From the NCBI RefSeq assembly GCF_014192395.1, contig NZ_JACHXW010000002.1, forward strand, positions 186,001 to 250,000: a stretch of DNA of 64,000 nucleotides, given 5' to 3'. Below the pieces are notes generated by a model. The model made no database searches, was not told the origin of the DNA, and worked only from the letters and a program-made list of their open reading frames with translations. Source of the stretch: Paenibacillus endophyticus. Its GTDB lineage: Bacteria > Bacillota > Bacilli > Paenibacillales > Paenibacillaceae. The translations under genes and the position numbers were made by a program. The stretch's first letter is position 1. The number at the start of each line of letters is the position of its first letter. Below, one piece after another: positions 51,124-59,875 of the stretch.

Positions 51124-52485
51124 TTAAGATACAAGCTTCGCAATTGGAAACCTCGTTTCAAAGCATGTTTCGACAGCCGTGCTGCTAACGGAAATCAGCC
51201 CGCTATGCGCTTCGACAATACTTCGAGTTATAGCCAAACCAAGCCCTGTTCCGCCCGTCTCAGCCGTTCGAGAGCGATCAGCCCGGTAAAAACGGTCAAA
51301 AATATAGGCAATATCCTTAACGGGGATCGGATCTCCGTAATTAATAAACCTTACGATAGCCTCCTCATCCGTTCTCGTAATCAGAATATCAATAAATTTA
51401 CCTTTGTGGCCATACTGGATGGCGTTTGCCATCAGGTTATCGAAGGCTCTTGCGAGCAAATCTCCGTCTGCCATAATCAATAAACGCTGCGCTGAAGCTT
51501 GGATTCGACAGCTCATATCCGCTTTTTCCAGGCTAGGTACGAACTCTTCGGCTAGCTGTGCCGCAAAGTTTGCGATATCAAGCTCTGTCAAAGCGAGCGG
51601 CATATCATTGTTCAGTTTCGTGTATTCGAATAAATCATCAATCAAACCTTTCAAGTGCTTGGATTTCTCATAGGCGATATTAACAAAATAACGAAGCTCG
51701 ACCTCATCTTGATACCGGTCCTGCTCGATAAGCTCCAAATAGCCGAGAATGGATGTCAGAGGCGTTCGCAGATCATGGGATACGCCTGTAATCAGGTCAT
51801 TTTTTGATCGCTCCGCATTCCTCTCTTCTTGAAGCAGCAGATTGAATTGCTGGCCTAACGCATTGATGCTCCTTGCAATCTCACCCAGTTCATCTGATCC
51901 TTTAACAGGTATCGCATGATCCAGCTTTCCTGCCGCCATATGCTGCAAGCCATTTTTAATTTCCTTCAAATCCGCTATCATCTTGCGGCTCGTCCAGAAA
52001 AAAAACGCAAGAAATAATAAACAGCCGAACATGGCAACGATCGGAGTCGAACCAATATGATTGACAATCCAGACCAAGACACGGTTATAGGAAGTATATT
52101 GCATCAAAGCATATGCGAGCAGATGTCCAGCTATGACGAAAAAAATCATCAGCACGAGGCTTTGCAGGAAGGCCGCCATAAAGGTCCAGCGTATCGTGCG
52201 GAACAACGGATGGCTCGTTGGTGGTTTTAAAGCTGATTTGCCCGCTCCGCTCCGGAACCATGCCAGCTTTTGTTGAAATAGCTTGATATAGCAAACGCCA
52301 AAGATCAGCACAGCGACAGCCAGTATGATTGGCAAGGAGCCAACATGCTCGATTAGCCATTTGAGCGGCTTGTTATAAGGCGGAACCTGAAGCATGAACG
52401 CCAGCAGCATTCTGGCAAGCAGCGCTGTTAGCAGGGCAATAGCCAAGCTTGCTGCTGCCCAAGTATAAATAGGGTTCTTTTTCAT
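51124..52485 (-). CDS. membrane sensor histidine kinase
   Basis: 453 residues. Four membrane helices are visible (about 10-30, 45-70, 110-135 and 145-170) instead of the usual two. A HAMP-like domain follows (about 170-220). The H-box is ITGVSHDLRTPLTS and the ATPase motifs are DNLMANAIQYG and GGTGLGLAITRSIVEAH. The G1 box is changed: 'VRFINYGDPI' replaces the usual DxGxG. It resembles VanS/YclK-type kinases. It is 60 nt downstream of its response regulator. Confidence 0.9.
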   Translation of the reverse strand: MKKNPIYTWAAASLAIALLTALLARMLLAFMLQVPPYNKPLKWLIEHVGSLPIILAVAVLIFGVCYIKLFQQKLAWFRSGAGKSALKPPTSHPLFRTIRWTFMAAFLQSLVLMIFFVIAGHLLAYALMQYTSYNRVLVWIVNHIGSTPIVAMFGCLLFLAFFFWTSRKMIADLKEIKNGLQHMAAGKLDHAIPVKGSDELGEIARSINALGQQFNLLLQEERNAERSKNDLITGVSHDLRTPLTSILGYLELIEQDRYQDEVELRYFVNIAYEKSKHLKGLIDDLFEYTKLNNDMPLALTELDIANFAAQLAEEFVPSLEKADMSCRIQASAQRLLIMADGDLLARAFDNLMANAIQYGHKGKFIDILITRTDEEAIVRFINYGDPIPVKDIAYIFDRFYRADRSRTAETGGTGLGLAITRSIVEAHSGLISVSSTAVETCFETRFPIAKLVS

Positions 52486-52545
52486 TTCATCACCTGTATG
52501 TTAGAGGTTTTGGCAAGCTTCCACCTGCCGAGGACAGTTGAAAGC

Positions 52546-53244
52546 TTATAGCGCCTCCATTTTATAGCCGATTCCCCATACTGTTTTTATGTATTTCGGG
52601 TTTTGGGTGTCCTTTTCGATTTTTTCTCTTAGTTTGCGGATATGGACCATAACCGTGTTTTTCGAATCCATGAACGGTTCATTCCATGCTTTCTCATATA
52701 TTTTGTCCATGCTCAGCACAATGCCGCGATTGACGGCGAGCAGGCTTAGAATGGCGAATTCGCGCGGTGTAAGCTTAACCTCTTGGCTATCGACAGTAAC
52801 CGTATAGGTAGCCGTGTTAATAACCAGCTCATCGATAATGAGTTCATCCTCATTCGGAACCGTCCCCGAACGAAACTGCTTCGCTCTCCGAATATGTGAT
52901 TTGACGCTCGCTAGCAGCACTAACGGACTAAACGGTTTTGTGACGTATTCGTCCGCACCTAGGCTGAGCCCGGATATTTTATCTATATCCTGCGTTTTCG
53001 CCGACAGCATAATAATGGGGATATGGTTCTGCTCGCGTATTTTCATGCAAGCCTCAAGCCCATCCATCACAGGCATCATCACATCCAAAATAATCAGATC
53101 AACCTTATGGCTGTTCAGCATGTCAAGCGCCTCTGATCCGTTGGAAGCTTTCAGCATCGTGAAACCGTCATTTCTGAAATAGATATCCATCAGACTTAAT
53201 ATTTCCTTCTCGTCGTCCACCATGAGAATGGTCTCTCTTTCCAT
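52546..53244 (-). CDS. OmpR-family response regulator
   Basis: 232 residues. Receiver domain with VDDEKEI, phosphoacceptor D in LIILDVMMPVMDG and K in VTKPFSP, followed by an OmpR/PhoB winged helix (LTPREFAILSLLAVNRG, DSKNTVMVHIRKLREK). Paired with the kinase downstream. The ATG at 53244 has GAGGGGG 7 nt upstream. The target genes cannot be told; the small membrane ORF and the amine-oxidase-like lipoprotein downstream are candidates. Confidence 0.92.
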   Translation of the reverse strand: MERETILMVDDEKEILSLMDIYFRNDGFTMLKASNGSEALDMLNSHKVDLIILDVMMPVMDGLEACMKIREQNHIPIIMLSAKTQDIDKISGLSLGADEYVTKPFSPLVLLASVKSHIRRAKQFRSGTVPNEDELIIDELVINTATYTVTVDSQEVKLTPREFAILSLLAVNRGIVLSMDKIYEKAWNEPFMDSKNTVMVHIRKLREKIEKDTQNPKYIKTVWGIGYKMEAL

Positions 53245-53321
53245 CTCAATGCCCCCTCTATCCAAAGCTAAAATAAATATAGCATGATCTGGAGCTTATG
53301 GAAGGAAAAAACTGCATAAAA

Positions 53322-53369
53322 AGAAAAAGGCTGCAACCAAACGCAGCTTATGCTGCTTCTGGTGCAACC
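53322..53369 (-). terminator. terminator of the ssu operon
   Basis: On the minus strand GGTTGCACCAGAAGCAGC pairs with GCTGCGTTTGGTTGCAGCC (small mismatches), followed by TTTTTCTTTTT. Located 33 nt after the ssuA stop. Confidence 0.85.
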
Positions 53370-53401
53370 TGTAATCTCATTCGGAATTAGAACTTGTACG
53401 T

Positions 53402-54493
53402 CTATTTGCCGCTTTTCACTTCCTCCAATAAGGATAAATCCAGAAATTTGCTTAGATCAAGCGCATCCGCTGTAATATCCTTGATATAGCCGGCGTCGAT
53501 CGAGACCTTAGCCATTTCCTCAATAGCCTCTTGGCTCACATCGGTCGTCAAACGCATATGCGACAACGCCGCTTTGATCAGCTCAATATCAAGACCTTTT
53601 CCGCTCAGCTCGCTTAAGCGCTTGTTGATAAGCTCGTAAGACTCGTCAGGATTTGCCGTGATGAAATCAATCGCTTCAAGATTAGCTTTAACGGCTGCTT
53701 TCGCCAAATCACGATGCTCGCTCAAAAACTTGTCGCTCGCTACCAGAATTACGAGCGGGTAGTCGCCGTTGTTTGGCGGAACTTGATCCCACGGTACGAT
53801 TACTTTGCCGATTCCCTCTTGCTCGATTTGTGTGCCCCACGGCTCAGGAATAAGCGTAGCGGCTACCTCGTTCTGACGAAGCGCGACAAGCGTATCTGCC
53901 GGTGCGCGGGCAACAATCTGCGCGCCTGTTTTATCCGTTGTAATTTTCACGCCTTCTTGCTCCAACAGCAGGCGAAGCGAAATCTCATTCGTGCTGCCTT
54001 TAGTTGGAATGGCAATTGTCTTGCCTACCAAATCCTTAACGGAGCTAACGCCCGAATCCTTGCCGGCAACTAGAACGGCACCGCCGTTGTCCGCACCGGA
54101 AATTACGCGGAAATTGCTGCTTTTAAGAAATTGGTTCGTGGAAGGACCTGGCCCAACATAACCTAAATCAATTTGTCCCGTTGCGATAGCCGTCGAGAAA
54201 TCCGAACCGTTATCGAAAGCCTGAACTTCAATCGTGACGTGCTCGCCAAGCTGCTTCTGGAAAAATTCCTTCTCCAACGCGATATATCCTGCAGCATGTG
54301 TTACATTTTTGAAGATGCCTAGCTTAACCGTTACCGGTTCTTGCTTCACTGGAGCATCCGCAGGCGCTTGCGTCGCTTCCGCTCCATTGCTCGCTGCCGG
54401 TGGATTATTGTCCGCAGCATTGTTGTTGCCCCCGCAGGCACTCAATAACAATACAAATACAAGCGTTAGTATAAGGCTAATCTGTTTTTTCAC
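53402..54493 (-). CDS. ssuA: aliphatic sulfonate ABC transporter substrate-binding lipoprotein
   Basis: 363 residues. Signal peptide with lipobox (LSAC, Cys about 20) and an Asn/Ala/Pro linker. The mature part fits SsuA/TauA: VKLGIFKNVTHAAGYIALEKEFF, TAIATGQIDLGYVGPGPSTNQFL, VKDLVGKTIAIPTKGSTNEISLR. It captures alkanesulfonates as sulfur source. The start is GTG with AGGAG 6 nt upstream. Its own promoter-like sequence at 54545-54575 suggests separate, stronger expression than the permease and ATPase. Confidence 0.88.
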   Translation of the reverse strand: MKKQISLILTLVFVLLLSACGGNNNAADNNPPAASNGAEATQAPADAPVKQEPVTVKLGIFKNVTHAAGYIALEKEFFQKQLGEHVTIEVQAFDNGSDFSTAIATGQIDLGYVGPGPSTNQFLKSSNFRVISGADNGGAVLVAGKDSGVSSVKDLVGKTIAIPTKGSTNEISLRLLLEQEGVKITTDKTGAQIVARAPADTLVALRQNEVAATLIPEPWGTQIEQEGIGKVIVPWDQVPPNNGDYPLVILVASDKFLSEHRDLAKAAVKANLEAIDFITANPDESYELINKRLSELSGKGLDIELIKAALSHMRLTTDVSQEAIEEMAKVSIDAGYIKDITADALDLSKFLDLSLLEEVKSGK

Positions 54494-54544
54494 TTCTTTC
54501 TCCTACCTTTCATCATTGACAATGTGTTCTCTTTCTTTCTCCAA

Positions 54545-54575
54545 CCAATTCTATCGGAATAGTTGAAATTGTCAA
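54545..54575 (-). promoter_or_regulatory. promoter/operator of ssuA
   Basis: On the minus strand TTGACA (54570-54575 complement) lies 16 nt before TAGAAT (54548-54553 complement). A half-palindrome ATTCC...GAAT overlaps the -10. The same layout recurs upstream of ssuB (56215-56245), as expected for one shared regulator, possibly of the CymR/Rrf2 type. Confidence 0.6.
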
Positions 54576-54583
54576 TGTTTTTT

Positions 54584-55354
54584 TTATTTAGATTGATTTT
54601 CCAGTCCGTAGCGGATGAGCAGCTTGTCCTCCAGCTTTTTGAAGCAGAAATGATCCGACAACGTCCCGAGCACCGCAATAATGATAACCACGGTAAGCAT
54701 TAACGCTGTATCGCCTAGGCCCCTGCCGTCCTGCAGCAACTGGCCAAGGCCCGCTCCGTTTGCGATCAGCTCGCCGGCAACAAGCGCCCGCCACGCGAAA
54801 GCCCATGCGACGCGAATGCCGGTCATCAGATGCGGAAATGCGCCCGGTATTAAAATTTGCGTGAACATCCGCCAGCCCGTGCCTGTGCCTAGCGTCTGAG
54901 CTGCTCGAATGTATATGGGCGAAATATTTTTGATCCCCGTTCGCGTTGCGATCGCCATCGTCCAGGTTGCCCCAAGCGCGGTAATGAAAATGACTGATTT
55001 ATCATTAAAACCGAACCAAATAATTGCAAACGGAAGCCAGGCGATACTCGGCACGGTCTGCAAGGCGATTACGACAAAACCAAGCGTGTCGTCTATCACT
55101 TTGGATCTCGCAAACATGAACCCCAGCAATAAGCCTACAGAAATGGAAATGGCAAACGCGATGAGGAGCCTGCGCAGCGAGTTCAGAATGGCATCCAGCA
55201 ATTGGCCGTGCGCGAAGCCGTTGTAGAAAGCCTCTACGGTCTGGAACAAGGATGGAAACTTCCATTCCTCCCAGCCGATGATTCTATATGCCGCCTCCCA
55301 TGCCACCAAAATTGCGATCAGAAACAGTGTTCTTCTTAAGACTGTAGGTGTCAT
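54584..55354 (-). CDS. ssuC: aliphatic sulfonate ABC transporter permease
   Basis: 256 residues with six membrane helices and the EAA loop 'AAQTLGTGTGWRMFTQILIPGAFPHL' near 155. Belongs to the SsuC/TauC/NrtB family. The ATG lies 9 nt after GGAGG and inside the 3' end of ssuB, with a 71-nt overlap that is unusually long. It forms the membrane channel of the sulfonate importer with SsuB and SsuA. Confidence 0.9.
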   Translation of the reverse strand: MTPTVLRRTLFLIAILVAWEAAYRIIGWEEWKFPSLFQTVEAFYNGFAHGQLLDAILNSLRRLLIAFAISISVGLLLGFMFARSKVIDDTLGFVVIALQTVPSIAWLPFAIIWFGFNDKSVIFITALGATWTMAIATRTGIKNISPIYIRAAQTLGTGTGWRMFTQILIPGAFPHLMTGIRVAWAFAWRALVAGELIANGAGLGQLLQDGRGLGDTALMLTVVIIIAVLGTLSDHFCFKKLEDKLLIRYGLENQSK

Positions 55355-56126
55355 CGCCCATTTCCTCCTTCACTACTTTCTCCAGCTCATCAGCCAGGCA
55401 TTCCATAATGGATTTCTCTACATGGTGAAGCAGCGGGTCTGAGCTGTCGCGCGGCCTTGCAGCCTGCACGACAAATTCTTTCTTGATCTTGCCCGGGCGT
55501 GTCGACATCACTAGGACTCTGTCCGACAGCATGACAGCTTCCCTTATATTATGAGTAATGAATAAAATAGTTTTCCCCGTGCGCAGCCAAATATCTTCCA
55601 ACTCCTGATGCAGGACTAGCCTCGTCTGTTCGTCAAGCGCGGCAAAAGGTTCATCCATCAGCAGGATTTGCGGATTCATAATAAGCGCGCGAGCAATTGC
55701 CGCACGCTGCTTCATGCCGCCGGACAATTCATGCGGGTAACGGTCTGCAAATTTGCTCAAATGCACGGCCCTTATTTGCTCCAATGCAAGCTCTGAACGT
55801 TCTTTCTTCCCCACACCCTTCTGCTTTAAGCCAAACGCTACATTCTCAAGCACGGTCAACCACGGGAACAACCCATGCTCCTGGAACACAACGACCCTAT
55901 CCGGTCCAGGTGCCTTGATATCCCCGCCATTTATTTTTATTGCACCTTGATAACTACGATCGAAGCCCGCCACCAAATTCAGCACCGTCGATTTCCCGCA
56001 GCCTGACGGTCCGAGCAGCGAGACAAATTCGCCTTCCTTAATCGATAGGCTTATGCTTTCCAAAGCTAGGAAGCTGCTTCCGTCCCGTTGGTTGAACTCC
56101 TTGCTGACCCTGTCAATGTCAATCAT
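55284..56126 (-). CDS. ssuB: aliphatic sulfonate ABC transporter ATPase
   Basis: 280 residues. Walker [11 protein letters not shown]-loop VVFQEHGLFPWLTV, signature LSGGMKQR, Walker B ILLMDEPFAALDEQTR and H-loop FITHNIREAV place it in the SsuB/TauB/NrtD group. The C-terminus runs on for about 23 residues (ending NFGGMGGGI) inside the permease gene, longer than expected for the family; an ancestral stop seems to have been lost. The ATG at 56126 follows AGGGGG by 7 nt. First gene of the operon. Confidence 0.9.
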   Translation of the reverse strand: MIDIDRVSKEFNQRDGSSFLALESISLSIKEGEFVSLLGPSGCGKSTVLNLVAGFDRSYQGAIKINGGDIKAPGPDRVVVFQEHGLFPWLTVLENVAFGLKQKGVGKKERSELALEQIRAVHLSKFADRYPHELSGGMKQRAAIARALIMNPQILLMDEPFAALDEQTRLVLHQELEDIWLRTGKTILFITHNIREAVMLSDRVLVMSTRPGKIKKEFVVQAARPRDSSDPLLHHVEKSIMECLADELEKVVKEEMGDDTYSLKKNTVSDRNFGGMGGGI

Positions 56127-56214
56127 TAAGCATCCCCCTATTTTTTCTTGCAAGTACAGCGCATACATGAAATCTCATGCTGCCAATCAACTTCTGCATA
56201 TACAAATATATAGT

Positions 56215-56245
56215 CCATTCTTATTGGAATGATATGAATTGTCAA
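56215..56245 (-). promoter_or_regulatory. promoter/operator of ssuB
   Basis: On the minus strand TTGACA (56240-56245 complement) is followed after 16 nt by TAAGAA. ATTCC...GAAT symmetry overlaps the -10, like the site before ssuA: both read TTGACAATT, then ATTCC, then A/T-rich AT and GAAT or AAT. Confidence 0.6.
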
Positions 56246-56319
56246 CCCAGATTAAACGAAAAAAAAATCATTTGCATAACGCAACACTTTCAAACACCTT
56301 TTATTCATCCCTTAAAGGG

Positions 56320-56349
56320 GCAAAGAGCCGCCCCTCGGCAGCTCTTTGC
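56320..56349 (-). terminator. terminator-like hairpin after the MBL hydrolase gene
   Basis: On the minus strand GCAAAGAGCTGCC pairs with GGCGGCTCTTTGC (one mismatch), followed by CCCCTTT. Its T-run is short, so it may be a weak terminator. Located 50 nt after the stop. Confidence 0.6.
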
Positions 56350-56398
56350 ATGCTAGCAATACGGATAAACCGCTGTGAATCCCCTGTTACAAAGATAG

Positions 56399-57316
56399 TT
56401 AAAGCTCAAATACCATTAAATCGCGGCCCATCGTTATACGGTTCGAAAAAATGTCGCTCATCCCTTTTGTATATTCCGCTTCCGCTTCCTCCGTAGGCGT
56501 CGGCGCCGGAATATGGTGAGTCAATACAAGATGCGGAACATCCGCTTGCCTTGCGATTTCTGCGACCTGATGCGTCGTTGAGTGGTATTTAGCGGGATTG
56601 GACAAGGATTGCGCCTGTTCTGGGAACTTCTCAATCAATTCATCCAGCCACGCTTTATTATAGGACTCGTGGATCAGCAAATCAGCGCCGCGACTGTACT
56701 TAACCATATTGGCAACAGGAATCGTATCCCCCGAAATGACGACAGACTTTCCGTTATACTCGATTTTATAGGCAAGCGCTGGATAAACAGGGCGATGATC
56801 AACCTCGAATGCGGTAATTCGAATGCCTTCCGCATCGTAAACGACGCCTTCATTGCTTTCGAAATAATGAATATTCGCGCCTTGATCGGCTGACAAATTA
56901 TAATGAACGCGAAGATTGGCATCAAAATCAAAAGATTCTCTCATTTTCCCGATGATCTCTTTCGTCGTCGTTGGCCCATACACATTCATGGGCACCGAGC
57001 GTCCCTCGAATACGCGGTCAGGGAGCACATGCGTGCGCCAGCTCGAAATAAACACATCAAAGAAACCGGAGTTGTGGTCGCTGTGATGATGCGTGAACAG
57101 CACGTTCTCGATTCGCTGCGGCATGACGCCTGCTTTTATGAGCTGGTCAACTGTAGCGCCTCCGCAATCGATCAAAAAAACCTTGCTTCCCGCCAATACG
57201 GCAACGCCCGATTTGGCTCTTCCGCTAAATGCCCGCGGCGTGCCCGTTCCAAGTAAAATGACCTTTAAATGCTCATGGTAATCCGGCAATAGCTTTTCTT
57301 GCTGTTGAATAAACAA
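56399..57316 (-). CDS. metallo-beta-lactamase-fold hydrolase (RNase Z/AtsA-like)
   Basis: 305 residues. MBL motifs: THHHSDHNSG (HxHxDH), SGDT and LTHHI near the end give two metal sites. The layout resembles the RNase Z/arylsulfatase AtsA branch. Standing between a Crp/Fnr regulator and the sulfonate importer, it may be a sulfatase that frees sulfate or processes organosulfur compounds; this is an inference from position. The start is TTG at 57316 with TTGGAGGT 7 nt upstream; upstream codons have no site. No signal peptide is seen. Confidence 0.82.
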   Translation of the reverse strand: MFIQQQEKLLPDYHEHLKVILLGTGTPRAFSGRAKSGVAVLAGSKVFLIDCGGATVDQLIKAGVMPQRIENVLFTHHHSDHNSGFFDVFISSWRTHVLPDRVFEGRSVPMNVYGPTTTKEIIGKMRESFDFDANLRVHYNLSADQGANIHYFESNEGVVYDAEGIRITAFEVDHRPVYPALAYKIEYNGKSVVISGDTIPVANMVKYSRGADLLIHESYNKAWLDELIEKFPEQAQSLSNPAKYHSTTHQVAEIARQADVPHLVLTHHIPAPTPTEEAEAEYTKGMSDIFSNRITMGRDLMVFEL

Positions 57317-57363
57317 TGCAAAAACCTCCAATTCAATAATGGCAAGTAGAATACTGGACATTT

Positions 57364-58029
57364 CTATAAGTTAAAGAGGAAGCGGCTGGGATCCAAAATA
57401 ACAATTTTTTTCTTGTCATACGCGATTAATGCCTGCTCGCGCCATTTGTTCAGCAGCTCCGTCACCGTTTGGCGGCTGCATCCGATGACATAGGATATTT
57501 CCTCATGGCTAAGCTGCAGCTGTACCTCGGCAACCCCCTCTTCCCGTTTCCCCATCTGAATAAGAAACCAACCGAGCCGCCAAGCAACTGGCCGGCTGAT
57601 CAGCGTTTCAACCATATTCTGAGTTTGCAGCAGCCTTCTTGCCGTAATGGTCGCCAAGGAATACGAAAAGGCAGGGTCCTCTTTGGCCAAAGCCAGAAAC
57701 TGCCGCGATTCAAACGTAAGAATTTCGCTGTCCGTTAAACATTTGGCATACCGTTTGCGCGATACATTGGCAAGCAGCTCCGCATTGCCGAATACTTCGC
57801 CCGGGTAGCGCAAAAAAAGCGTGATGCCTTGCCCTTCCTGCGAGGATTGCGAAATTTTGATTAAGCCCTTTTCCACGTAGAAGGCAGCTGCCGGAGGATC
57901 GTTTTCCTGAAAGATAAACTCATTTTTTTTAAACAACCGTTTCGTTCCGTATTGATAAAAGGCACGCAAAATGGTTTCATTGTGCTGGTCTGGCTCAGGA
58001 AATCCGTTTTGTGCGCTTATCTCATCCAA
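57364..58029 (-). CDS. Crp/Fnr-family transcriptional regulator
   Basis: 221 residues. N-terminal cyclic-nucleotide-binding-like beta roll (about 30-140; KKNEFIFQENDPPAAAFYVEKGLIK) and a C-terminal winged helix (LSHEEISYVIGCSRQTVTELLNKWREQ). The four cysteines needed for an Fnr 4Fe-4S cluster are absent, and the cAMP-binding RSA loop is not evident, so the effector is unknown. It precedes the MBL gene in the same direction and could control it and the ssu operon. GGAG is 6 nt before the ATG. Confidence 0.9.
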   Translation of the reverse strand: MDEISAQNGFPEPDQHNETILRAFYQYGTKRLFKKNEFIFQENDPPAAAFYVEKGLIKISQSSQEGQGITLFLRYPGEVFGNAELLANVSRKRYAKCLTDSEILTFESRQFLALAKEDPAFSYSLATITARRLLQTQNMVETLISRPVAWRLGWFLIQMGKREEGVAEVQLQLSHEEISYVIGCSRQTVTELLNKWREQALIAYDKKKIVILDPSRFLFNL

Positions 58030-58162
58030 TTCTCCAACACCTCTCGTTTCGCAAGCCGCATTATTCCGACTAATCTGATGTGTTATTAAAAGAATAACAT
58101 ATCCTTTTGTTTAAAAATGTCGGATAGCTGACAAAATCGTATTTTCATGCCCGTTATCCTAT

Positions 58163-58202
58163 AAAAAACAGGACATGTTCCTCGTTGAGGGACATGTCCT
58201 GT
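58163..58202 (-). terminator. Rho-independent terminator of the flippase operon
   Basis: On the minus strand ACAGGACATGTCCCTC pairs with GAGGAACATGTCCTGT (one G-U/mismatch) around a tiny loop and is followed by six T's. Located 18 nt after the flippase stop. Confidence 0.9.
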
Positions 58203-58219
58203 CTTTCAGCATCTGCAGC

Positions 58220-59854
58220 TTATGCTGCACGTTTGTAGAAGGGCTTCAACACAAGCGTCAGCACCTTCCGAAGCGGACCCGGGAATGAGCGCACATCCTC
58301 CGGCGTAATCACCCGAAGCGCTGCCAGCATTATGAGGTAAAGACCGCCCACAATTACAGAAGTAACCGCCGCTGCGATGAAGTATGACACTTTATTCGCC
58401 CACGCATCCGTTAAATTCAGCACGAGGTATTCAGTCCCCCAGCCTGCAAGCGCCGGCACCGCGATTGCGGCAAGGTATGCAAACCATTTGTTGCCTAGAA
58501 TGTTCAGGTTAATTTCTTTGTTAATCGTTCTTACGTTAAGAAGCGTGATGACTATGAAACAAATCGATGATCCGATTATGAGTCCGTAAACCCCAAGGAA
58601 CGGCGCAAGTGCCAAGCTGCAGACAACCTTCAGGCCAAGCCCGATAAAGGTATGGTACATGGGCTGCTTCGGCTTGTTCAAGCCGTAGAGAATCGAGTTC
58701 GATATCATCATCGTAATTTGAAAAATCGCGCCAGCTGTCAGAAGAGCAACCGTATCGTAACCGCTTGGGCTCTTGAATAATAGTCCCGTTACCGAATAGG
58801 AAGCAACGGTGAGCAGCAAGGCAACCGGAACACCGGTGAAAAATACGATGCGCATTACAAGCGAGGATTGCCGCTGTACTTCCTCCATGTTCTTCAAGGC
58901 ATAGGCCGAAGAAATGACTGGAATGATCGAAGCGCCAAGCGCGATAGCCAGAATAGGCGGAATGCCTGCGATACCCATCGCTCTATTCGTATACTCTGCC
59001 AGTACTTTTATGGCCGTATCATGGTTGTAGAATACCGATGTCAGCCTCATGAAAAACGACTGGTCGAAGAAATAGACAAACTGAACGGTCATTGCCGTTA
59101 CGACAGCTGCGATAGAGGTTCTGAATATTTCCCGGTATATCGTACGGAACGGCAGCTTGGAGCTTGGTTTCGCCGCCTTGTCCGTTGCTATCGCGCTCTC
59201 TTCATCTCGATCCTGCTTCTTCAGCTTTCTCGCAAACCACATCATAACGGAAAACGCGCCGATGCTTCCGAGAACGGAACCAAACGCCACTGCCGCGGCG
59301 CCGTACTTATCTCCCCAGCCTAAGCCGAGTACGATAAAGGCTAGTCCTATACCGCCGATGAGCCGCAATATTTGCTCCATAATTTGCGAGATGCCGCCGG
59401 CGGCCATAATCTGCCTGCCTTGAAAATAACCGCGCATCATCGCGATAATCGGAAACAGAAGCAGCGCAGGCGCTATCGCTTGAAGCGATACGGCGGAATC
59501 CGGTACACGCGACAGCCGTTCATAAACAGGCGCAAGCACGAACATGGCGGTTGCGAGCAGCAAGCCGGTCACAGCGCCGAACATTAAAGCGGCCTGGTAG
59601 ATCCGTTTCGCTTCGTCAGGCCTGCCGAGCGCGTAACGCGTTGAGATCATCTTGCTAATCGATAATGGTATGCCGCCAGTGGCGATCGTCAATAGCAACA
59701 AATAAATCGTATTCGCGGAGTTGAACGCTGCTTGTCCGATCGAACCTAGCATATAATCGAGCGGTATGCGCTGGAACAGGCCTAGAAAACGGACAACCAG
59801 CGCAGCTGCAGCTAGTATAATGGTGCCTTTTAGTAATGAGTCTTTTTTTAACAT
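58220..59854 (-). CDS. SpoVB/YtgP (MurJ-like) polysaccharide flippase of the MATE/MVF superfamily
   Basis: 544 residues with fourteen predicted membrane helices. The opening LLKGTIILAAAALVVRFLGLFQRIPL and the repeat 'FPIIAMMRGYFQGRQIM' are typical of the YtgP/SpoVB branch of the MVF family; in B. subtilis YtgP is the MurJ-type lipid II flippase. A cytoplasmic loop with Lys/Asp repeats (KKQDRDEESAIATDKAAKPSSK) sits mid-protein. It likely flips lipid II or another lipid-linked sugar. Last gene of a HAD/DUF456/ThuA operon. Confidence 0.87.
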   Translation of the reverse strand: MLKKDSLLKGTIILAAAALVVRFLGLFQRIPLDYMLGSIGQAAFNSANTIYLLLLTIATGGIPLSISKMISTRYALGRPDEAKRIYQAALMFGAVTGLLLATAMFVLAPVYERLSRVPDSAVSLQAIAPALLLFPIIAMMRGYFQGRQIMAAGGISQIMEQILRLIGGIGLAFIVLGLGWGDKYGAAAVAFGSVLGSIGAFSVMMWFARKLKKQDRDEESAIATDKAAKPSSKLPFRTIYREIFRTSIAAVVTAMTVQFVYFFDQSFFMRLTSVFYNHDTAIKVLAEYTNRAMGIAGIPPILAIALGASIIPVISSAYALKNMEEVQRQSSLVMRIVFFTGVPVALLLTVASYSVTGLLFKSPSGYDTVALLTAGAIFQITMMISNSILYGLNKPKQPMYHTFIGLGLKVVCSLALAPFLGVYGLIIGSSICFIVITLLNVRTINKEINLNILGNKWFAYLAAIAVPALAGWGTEYLVLNLTDAWANKVSYFIAAAVTSVIVGGLYLIMLAALRVITPEDVRSFPGPLRKVLTLVLKPFYKRAA

Positions 59855-59875
59855 GATGGTGTTCCGAAGTCTCCC

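Noticed and set aside
56127-56398. SAM (S-box) riboswitch upstream of the ssu operon
   Set aside because: No S-box core sequence or leader terminator could be found; only the promoter/operator-like sequence is visible.
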